Shown here one piece after another: positions 58,816 to 64,000 of a stretch of DNA of 64,000 nt. The notes under the pieces are model-generated. The model was not told the DNA's origin. It was given only the letters and a program-made list of their open reading frames with translations, and made no database searches. Each line of letters opens with the position of its first letter. The stretch's first letter is position 1. Source of the stretch: Streptococcus cristatus. GTDB taxonomy: Bacteria > Bacillota > Bacilli > Lactobacillales > Streptococcaceae. Made by a program: the position numbers and the translations under genes. The stretch is from contig NZ_RJNA01000002.1 of the NCBI RefSeq assembly GCF_003943815.1, positions 48,240 through 112,239 on the forward strand, in the 5' to 3' direction.

Positions 58816-59292
58816 ATGTCAAAGACAAGACAAAAAACAGCTGAAGATATAAGCATTGTGCTTACAAAAATCAGCCTCAGCATTTTATTTATTGCTTCCA
58901 TTGTCCTGATAGCCATCGGACCTTGGGTAGTCAGCCTAGTCATCGAATTTCCCTCTCCTTTCTTTCAGGGAGAAAGTCGCTATTGGATATTGTTGCTTCT
59001 AGGCTATGTCTTGGGCTGCCTGGCTCTGACCTGTATCGTACATCTCTATCGGCTCCTCAGCCGCATCGGGAAAAATCAGGTCTTTATCAGACAGAATGTA
59101 CAGTATATGCGCTATCTGGGCTGGGAAGTCGGAATGGTCTCCCTCATTTCTTTCTTTATGGGCTTGACAGTCTATATGCCCATGCTCCTCGTAGCCGTTT
59201 CTTGCTGCATTTTAACCTTGATTATTCGGGTTATCCGCAATGCTTTTGGCAAGGCAATTGAGCTGCAAGAAGAAGTAGACTACACGATTTAG
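58816..59292 (+). CDS. DUF2975-family membrane protein
   Basis: 158 residues from the ATG at 58816 (MSKTRQKTAEDISIVLTKIS), preceded by TTTGGAGG. Four transmembrane helices: residues ~20-45, 58-85, 105-125 and 130-145. This family is usually encoded with a small YozG-like HTH protein, as here. It may act as a membrane partner that senses stress or sequesters the regulator, but no function is proven. Confidence 0.8.
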   Translation: MSKTRQKTAEDISIVLTKISLSILFIASIVLIAIGPWVVSLVIEFPSPFFQGESRYWILLLLGYVLGCLALTCIVHLYRLLSRIGKNQVFIRQNVQYMRYLGWEVGMVSLISFFMGLTVYMPMLLVAVSCCILTLIIRVIRNAFGKAIELQEEVDYTI

Positions 59293-59300
59293 GAGGGACT

Positions 59301-59519
59301 ATGATTCAGATAAATTTAGACCTTGTCATGGCTCAAAAACGGATTAGTGCTGGACGCTTAGCAGAATTGATTGACCTCACCCCTGCCAACTTGTCCATCT
59401 TGAAAAATAACCGAGCCAAGGCAATACGCTTTTCAACACTTAATGCCCTTTGTCGGGAATTGGACTGCCAGCCCGGCGATATTCTTGAATATATCACAGA
59501 TGAAACCGAGGAGGAATAA
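59301..59519 (+). CDS. Small Cro/C1-type (YozG-like) HTH regulator
   Basis: 72 residues, almost only the helix-turn-helix: MIQINLDLVMAQKRISAGRL-AELIDLTPANLSILKNNRAK then FSTLNALCRELDCQPGDILE. Nine bases after the DUF2975 gene and two before the next, so all three are one operon. Likely represses its own promoter, which contains TCGATA repeats. Confidence 0.88.
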   Translation: MIQINLDLVMAQKRISAGRLAELIDLTPANLSILKNNRAKAIRFSTLNALCRELDCQPGDILEYITDETEEE

Positions 59520-59521
59520 AC

Positions 59522-60940
59522 ATGGAAACACCATCACAAGGACAGATGACGGGGCAACCCTACCTTCCTTTTGAAAAAGACGAAGAGCGAAAAAGCATCT
59601 TCTCAGCTTTAAACATAAAGGAACTGAAGAATTTTAGAATCAGCTCCCTCATTCTCTATTTTTTAGCCTACTTTTATACAGTTGCTATTGACGGTAACAA
59701 GAGCATTTACTTTTTTCCTATTGCGATTGGTTTGATTAGCTTGACCGAGTGGTTAGTAAGAAAAACGCCGAAAAGCTTGCCTCAAATCGAAAGGGATGCC
59801 TCTGCTGGACTCGAGTCCAATCTTTTCCTGATTCTCAGCCTGACTCAGGCACTGGCTCTCAGTATCTGGGGCTTTCACCCGCAATTAGAGATTTTTCAAG
59901 CTTTGACTCTTCACATCTCCTTTTCTTTTTATATCCTATCACGGACGGGTTGGCTCAATCAAGGTCGCTTGGGAATCATGGTTTGGTACGATAGCATTCA
60001 GGCCTTTGTCATTCTACCTTTTAGAAACTTTTTCGCTGGTCTTCAAGTCTTTGCTCGGACTGGCAAGACTTCAGATGCGACTGCTGAAGACGGCGATTCT
60101 TCTAAAAAAGCAGTCCAAAGCACGATGATCGCAAGTAGCCTTCTTATTGCTGGTATGCTTGTCTTCTTCGTTTGGTCACAACTTAGCCAAGTCTCTGATC
60201 GATTTGCTCTTTTCTTTAGTATTACAGCTGAGGTTCTGCAGTCTATCTTTGACTTGATTTTTGCAAATCTGGATACAGACGCCATCGCCCTTCGCCTCTT
60301 TTTGGCTCTACCTATTGGCCTCTATCTCTACAGTCTGATTGTTGGCAGCTTACTGAATCAAAAAAATATCAAAGTTACCTACCAAAGTTTCCAAAATAAA
60401 ATTCAGCCACTGCGGATGTTTCCTGCTTTTACAGCCTATATCATCATCGGCAGCCTCTGCCTGACCTACGCTCTCTTTTTCCTCGTTGGTTTAGGAGAAT
60501 TAAGCGAACTCCTTAGTGCTGGTACTAGCCTCCAAACCATTTCTCCACAAAATGCCTCAACCGTTGCTGTTGCTGGCTTCTGGCAACTCGTTCGTGTATC
60601 ACTTCTAAATTTCGCTGTGCTAGCCGCCTTTTATTTGCTGGCCCAAAAACCTCTCTGGGACCAGAAAGGTACTCGTCTAGCCAGCACTGTCCTCTTTATT
60701 TTCGCCTTTTTATTGGCCTTGCTTGCCGGCTGGAAACTTTTTGGCATCTACATCTATCTCTACGGTCCAACACCATTGCGCCTGATCTCCGCTTGGTTTA
60801 TCCTCGTTCTACTGGTCTGGTGTATTCTGACCCTGATTCGCTTCTACAAGCCCATCCAAGCAACCCGAATCGGTATCTTCTACGCCCTTATTAGTTTCAC
60901 GTTGCTCTGCTATCTCTATCCCCTGCTCTTAGCTGCTTGA
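59522..60940 (+). CDS. DUF4153/DUF4173-like polytopic membrane protein
   Basis: 472 residues with about eleven transmembrane helices and a soluble N-terminus of ~40 residues. A cytosolic loop with EDGDSSKKAV lies near residue 195, and the C-terminal helices contain GWKLFGIYIYLYGPTPLRLI, which recalls the DUF4153/DUF4173 family. Function unknown; third gene of a membrane/HTH module. Confidence 0.7.
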   Translation: METPSQGQMTGQPYLPFEKDEERKSIFSALNIKELKNFRISSLILYFLAYFYTVAIDGNKSIYFFPIAIGLISLTEWLVRKTPKSLPQIERDASAGLESNLFLILSLTQALALSIWGFHPQLEIFQALTLHISFSFYILSRTGWLNQGRLGIMVWYDSIQAFVILPFRNFFAGLQVFARTGKTSDATAEDGDSSKKAVQSTMIASSLLIAGMLVFFVWSQLSQVSDRFALFFSITAEVLQSIFDLIFANLDTDAIALRLFLALPIGLYLYSLIVGSLLNQKNIKVTYQSFQNKIQPLRMFPAFTAYIIIGSLCLTYALFFLVGLGELSELLSAGTSLQTISPQNASTVAVAGFWQLVRVSLLNFAVLAAFYLLAQKPLWDQKGTRLASTVLFIFAFLLALLAGWKLFGIYIYLYGPTPLRLISAWFILVLLVWCILTLIRFYKPIQATRIGIFYALISFTLLCYLYPLLLAA

Positions 60941-60976
60941 TAGAGAGCGTACTTACATTCCAAATAATCATCAAAA

Positions 60977-61148
60977 AGAGGCTGGGACGAAAGTCCTAGC
61001 CTCTCAATTGTCTTTGGATTGTCGAGCAAGACGCAGTGGTTGAGTGGGCTCTACTACGCTGATTTCATCAGCTTTTACAGCCCTACTCAACTGTGCGGAG
61101 GTGGGACGACGAAATCGAATTCTAACGAATTTCCGATTTCTGTCCCAC
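60977..61148. repeat. Three-hairpin streptococcal intergenic repeat
   Basis: Three nested inverted repeats in sequence. AGAGGCTGGGAC/GTCCTAGCCTCT is at 60977-60988 and 60993-61004. GTTGAGTGGGCT/AGCCCTACTCAAC is at 61039-61050 and 61079-61091, with an inner GCTGA/TCAGC. GTGGGAC/GTCCCAC is at 61101-61107 and 61142-61148, with inner GAAATCG/CGATTTC. Sequences of this GTGGGACNNNGAAAT...GTCCCAC type recur between genes in oral streptococci. No transposase; probably a non-autonomous element. The rest of 60941-61313 holds no gene I can support. Confidence 0.75.
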
Positions 61149-61313
61149 TCTCTTTTCTTTTATTCAAACTAGCTAATAGACACGCGAAAACCCCACCTAG
61201 ACCAAGCCCCCTTGCTTACCCTTTCAAGCAAAGTTCCTATCCTGCACAGACTCTTTCATAGCAATACTAGCTATCCTTAAAGCATAGAAGCCTATTCTAT
61301 CAAAAGCAATAGA

Positions 61314-61343
61314 AAAACCAGCGGTCTCGAGTCTCCACTGGTT
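61314..61343 (-). terminator. Terminator of rpmH
   Basis: Arms AAACCAG (from 61315) and CTGGTTT (to 61343), with an inner CC/GG pair, then a T-run on the minus strand. Confidence 0.8.
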
Positions 61344-61364
61344 TCTTTATGGTAATCGTTTGGA

Positions 61365-61499
61365 TTATGCAGCCAAAACTTTGCGTCCTTTACGACGACG
61401 AGCTGCCAATACGCGACGACCGTTTTTAGTTGACATACGGTTACGGAATCCGTGTTTGCGCGCACGACGAAGTTTACTTGGTTGATAAGTACGTTTCAC
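61365..61499 (-). CDS. rpmH: 50S ribosomal protein L34
   Basis: 44 residues: [20 protein letters not shown], then [20 protein letters not shown] and VLAA, the fully conserved L34. The start is GTG at 61499, preceded by GAGGAGG with correct spacing. The gene is small, monocistronic, with near-consensus promoter and terminator. It lies apart from rnpA here, although rpmH, khpB and yidC are neighbours. Confidence 0.98.
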
Positions 61500-61573
61500 G
61501 ATGAATACCTCCTCATAGATTTTGTATTCGTTTAGCCGGCTATAAAGTGATCAGTTACTAAACATACTTTACT

Positions 61574-61602
61574 ATTCTATCTGATTCTCTCCTGTTTGTC
61601 AA
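61574..61602 (-). promoter_or_regulatory. rpmH promoter
   Basis: Minus-strand TTGACA (plus 61597-61602), 17 bases, TAGAAT (61574-61579). A GTTTAG/CTAAAC inverted repeat in the leader may fold. Confidence 0.85.
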
Positions 61603-61638
61603 TAGTATTGGAAGAATTGTTTCCTTTTGGAAGCGAAA

Positions 61639-62271
61639 TCATTCAAATCGTGTCGCTTCATAGAAGGGAATCAAGGCTGTCATAGCCTGCTCAAGCTCCG
61701 ACAGAACTTGTTGCTTGCTCGTAGCCTCGGAAAGATTGACATCATATTTGATTAAAACCTTGCGGACTAATCCTGTAGCCACCTGCTGGCTTAGATACTG
61801 TCTATTTACCTCCGTAGCTTCGAAGCGTTGACTCACACCATCTATCTGGGCAAAATAGTAAGCTGGCGGTTGAATAGGCAGATTCAGTATCCGATTTTGC
61901 TTGCTGAGACTGTGCTCGTCTTTCTTGCGCTCCATGAAGCTCACCTCTAGCGAGACCCCAAAATCTTCTGCAGTCCCATACAAGCGCAGGGCGAACATAG
62001 GCTCTGTGATGTCCCCATAGCCTTTTAGATAATTCCAAAAATGTGGGCGTAAAATCTGAGCCTGATTCAGCCAATTGCTGGTCCGCTCCAGACTCAGCTT
62101 GGGATAGAGAGCCTGAAAGTCTCGGACCAAGTTCGCAAACTCCTGCCGAGCGGCCTGACCTCTAGCTTTCAAATCCAACATTGTCTCTCGCAGTTCTCCT
62201 GCCTTGTCTGGTGAAATGTATTTACTTCCTTGAACAGTCAAAAATGACTCAATAGCTGGAAAAAGTGACAT
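61639..62271 (-). CDS. Conserved hypothetical protein
   Basis: 210 residues, soluble, no signal peptide or membrane helix. Segments that look conserved are SPDKAGELRETMLDLKARGQ, LNQAQILRPHFWNYLKGYG and MFALRLYGTAEDFGVSLEVS. It may belong to the HI_0552-type family wrongly called glucose-6-phosphate dehydrogenase in some databases, but I cannot confirm this. Encoded 51 bases downstream of khpB after a terminator-like hairpin, ahead of rpmH. Confidence 0.6.
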   Translation of the reverse strand: MSLFPAIESFLTVQGSKYISPDKAGELRETMLDLKARGQAARQEFANLVRDFQALYPKLSLERTSNWLNQAQILRPHFWNYLKGYGDITEPMFALRLYGTAEDFGVSLEVSFMERKKDEHSLSKQNRILNLPIQPPAYYFAQIDGVSQRFEATEVNRQYLSQQVATGLVRKVLIKYDVNLSEATSKQQVLSELEQAMTALIPFYEATRFE

Positions 62272-62297
62272 AGAATTTTCTCCTTTCTGTATCTAAA

Positions 62298-62317
62298 AAC
62301 CAGCTAAGCAGCTGGTT
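62298..62317 (-). terminator. Terminator of yidC-khpB
   Basis: AACCAGCT (62298-62305) and AGCTGGTT (62310-62317), perfect stem with TTTTT on the minus strand. Confidence 0.85.
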
Positions 62318-62322
62318 AAGAT

Positions 62323-63333
62323 TTATTCCGAATCAATATCTACAACAACATAGCGGTTAGGCTCATCGCCTTCTGAATAGCTAGTCACACCATCAATTCT
62401 TGAGATAATCCGGTGGATGATTTTACGTTCACTATTAGACATAGGATCCGTATGCTGGCTGCGACGGTCTTCTAGAGCACGCTGAGCCAATTTTTGCGCA
62501 TAGCTTTGCAAAACTTCTGCCCGATGCTCCACATAGTCATTTACATTGATAGAAATGTAGAAGCTCTTAGAATATTGATTATAAAGATAATTCTGAGCCA
62601 ACAGCTGCAAAGCTTTCAAGACTTTACCGTGGTAACCAATCACGCGCCCTGGCTCATTGGTATCAATTTGCATATTAATCGTTCGGCGATTGTGGCTGCT
62701 AGAAAGAGTCGCTTCAACATCCATTTCATCCACAATCTTTTGCACATATGCGGTCACACTTGCGACAACTTCTTCAATATTACAATCATCCTCAACCTGG
62801 ATCCCCAAGTCAAAGAAGGACGACTCAGCTGTCTCTTGCTGACTAGCTGCCACTTCTGCTAAAGAGCTATCTTCCTCTGAGTCTTTCAAAGTTTGTACTT
62901 CATCAATCGCTTGACTGGTCTTTAAGAAATCAATTGCACCTGTTTCTTCCAGAATGGTACTGGCGTCTTTATCGTTTTTAAGAATTTCAGCCTTGATTTT
63001 TTCTGAAACAGCTTCACCTTCGTCTTCGGCCTTCTTGATAGCCGTCACCACTCGCCCTAAGTCGACTGTTGCTTCACTAACACTCTGTACCGGCTCGTTT
63101 TGTGCATTGATTTCCTCAGGAACTCCTTTTACCGCCTGTTGGTTGGCCTTGGCCACAGTCGTTTCAGCAATCGGTTCCACATCTACCTGCGCAGGCTTCT
63201 TACCAAATAAACCGAGAAAACCTTGCTTTTCACGCGAAACAACGGTAATATGTGCTCTCATTCGTGGGATATCCAGCGTTTTTAGTCCATTTTGAATCGC
63301 TTCTTCAACACTTGCTCCTGTAAAAATAACCAT
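62323..63333 (-). CDS. khpB: RNA-binding protein KhpB (EloR/Jag)
   Basis: RNA-binding regulator of cell elongation that works with KhpA and the serine/threonine kinase StkP. 336 residues. The N-terminal Jag domain is MVIFTGASVEEAIQNGLKTL with EKQGFLGLFGKKPAQVDVE. A long acidic linker follows, then KH (NEPGRVIGYHGKVLKALQLL) and R3H (PMSNSERKIIHRIISRIDGV) domains. Thr89 in SEATVDLG equals the StkP site of the pneumococcal homologue. The ATG at 63333 follows AGGAGG by ten bases; a TTG two codons earlier is possible. Confidence 0.95.
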   Translation of the reverse strand: MVIFTGASVEEAIQNGLKTLDIPRMRAHITVVSREKQGFLGLFGKKPAQVDVEPIAETTVAKANQQAVKGVPEEINAQNEPVQSVSEATVDLGRVVTAIKKAEDEGEAVSEKIKAEILKNDKDASTILEETGAIDFLKTSQAIDEVQTLKDSEEDSSLAEVAASQQETAESSFFDLGIQVEDDCNIEEVVASVTAYVQKIVDEMDVEATLSSSHNRRTINMQIDTNEPGRVIGYHGKVLKALQLLAQNYLYNQYSKSFYISINVNDYVEHRAEVLQSYAQKLAQRALEDRRSQHTDPMSNSERKIIHRIISRIDGVTSYSEGDEPNRYVVVDIDSE

Positions 63334-63351
63334 CTGCAAGAGTCCTCCTTT

Positions 63352-64000
63352 TTACTTTTTCTTTTTCTGTGCTTTTTGAAGGGCACGTTTTTTCTTCATT
63401 TCCAATTGGCGCTCTGCCTTTGCCTTTGCTTCACGTTCAGCAATAATCTTAAAAGGATTGCTCAAAAGTAGGGTCTGACCGACTTGATAAGCGTTAGAAA
63501 CTGTCCAGTAAAGAGCGACCCCGCTGGCTGCATACACCGCAAAGAAGAAAATCAATACCGGCATTAGGTAGGTCATCACTGCCGTCCCACCATTTTTCTC
63601 TGGCAAAGCCTTATTAGATAGCCAAGTGCTAAAGAAAGTAAAGAGAGCAGCGAGAATAGGTAGGATAAAGGTCGGATCTGTTGTTCCTAGATTAAGCCAG
63701 AGGAAGTGACCTGTTTTCAAAAATTCAACCCGTGTCAGAGCTTGAAAAAGTGCTACAAGCACTGGCATTTGGATAAAGAGCGGAAGGAATGCAGCATAGG
63801 GATTGACTCCCATTTCTTTATAAAGCTTGCTGGTTTCCTCTGCCAAAGCTGCTCTACTATCCATATCTTTGCCCGGATATTTTTCCTGAAGCTTCTTGAT
63901 ATGAGGCTGAACTTCCTGCATCTTTCTGGATGAGGTCGTCTGAAATTGAAAGACTGGCAACAAGACTGTCCGAATAATCAAGGTAAAAAGAATAATCCCG
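63352..64000 (-). CDS. yidC: Membrane protein insertase YidC/Oxa1 (5' end outside the window)
   Basis: The visible ~216 residues start inside the insertase core (the frame stays open to the window edge: [20 protein letters not shown]). They contain [40 protein letters not shown] and [14 protein letters not shown], all typical of YidC. Several transmembrane helices follow, then a strongly basic C-terminal tail ([15 protein letters not shown]) that contacts the ribosome. It is 18 bases before khpB, so they form an operon. The lipoprotein signal would lie beyond 64000. Confidence 0.93.
   Translation of the reverse strand, partial: GIILFTLIIRTVLLPVFQFQTTSSRKMQEVQPHIKKLQEKYPGKDMDSRAALAEETSKLYKEMGVNPYAAFLPLFIQMPVLVALFQALTRVEFLKTGHFLWLNLGTTDPTFILPILAALFTFFSTWLSNKALPEKNGGTAVMTYLMPVLIFFFAVYAASGVALYWTVSNAYQVGQTLLLSNPFKIIAEREAKAKAERQLEMKKKRALQKAQKKKK

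Overview
This is a low-GC Gram-positive chromosome segment from an oral Streptococcus, most like the Sanguinis/Mitis groups. Pointers are the aspartate kinase next to a FabT box, the mevalonate cluster mvaK1-mvaD-mvaK2-fni, cppA, divergent aquaporin/pepX, glnRA beside pgk, the PurR activator type, and the uvrA/corA/DUF1129 and codY/aminotransferase/usp arrangements. No prophage, intact insertion sequence or CRISPR array is visible. Most of the window is core genome and most genes are on the minus strand. The species assignment is inferred from gene content and order only.

Layout. 1-240: a FabT operator and the aspartate kinase promoter with a CodY-like box. 0.2-3.4 kb: aspartate kinase, an EamA transporter, and two small paralogous membrane proteins, one frameshifted. 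3.5-8.9 kb: T-box, aspS, gatC, gatA, gatB, which load tRNA(Asn/Gln) by transamidation. 8.9-12.4 kb: a PncA-like hydrolase, codY (probably autoregulated), an AlaT-like aminotransferase and a universal stress protein. 12.5-17.7 kb: uvrA, a CorA transporter, DUF1129, GNAT. 17.8-18.9 kb: rpsF-ssb-rpsR. 19-22.8 kb: the mevalonate pathway to isopentenyl diphosphate. 23-28.6 kb: a serine hydrolase, cppA, an aquaporin, pepX, a lipoprotein. 28.7-39.1 kb: ybaB and the purine operon purC-L-F-M-N-(broken SUFU-domain gene)-purH. 39.2-44.6 kb: glnRA, a FUSC-type membrane protein, pgk with a leftover second 3' end, gap. 44.7-48.2 kb: rpsL-rpsG-fusA with a structured leader. 48.3-54.3 kb: a Ser/Pro-rich membrane protein, purR with paired PurBoxes, yhaM, rmuC, thiN, rpe, rsgA. 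54.4-58.6 kb: tRNA-Leu(CAG), ksgA, a frameshifted MANRSY-type gene, a remnant of rnmV, an SDR gene, rnmV, tatD. 58.7-61.0 kb: a DUF2975/HTH/DUF4153-like membrane module. 61-64 kb: a three-hairpin intergenic repeat, rpmH, a hypothetical gene, khpB and the 3' part of yidC.

The regulatory logic is nutritional. CodY-like sites lie at codY, aspartate kinase and possibly usp; a consensus GlnR box lies at glnRA; PurBoxes lie at purR; a T-box lies ahead of aspS-gatCAB. The strongest leads are: (a) a T-box whose specifier region contains overlapping Glu (GAA) and Asn (AAC) triplets in front of a probable non-discriminating AspRS and GatCAB; (b) a leader of the str operon that can fold as an enclosed pseudoknot or as competing hairpins; (c) two 'tail duplications', where a diverged 3' end of pgk and of rnmV lies downstream of the intact gene, suggesting past recombination or insertion at gene ends; (d) three frameshifted accessory genes, one at a homopolymer run.
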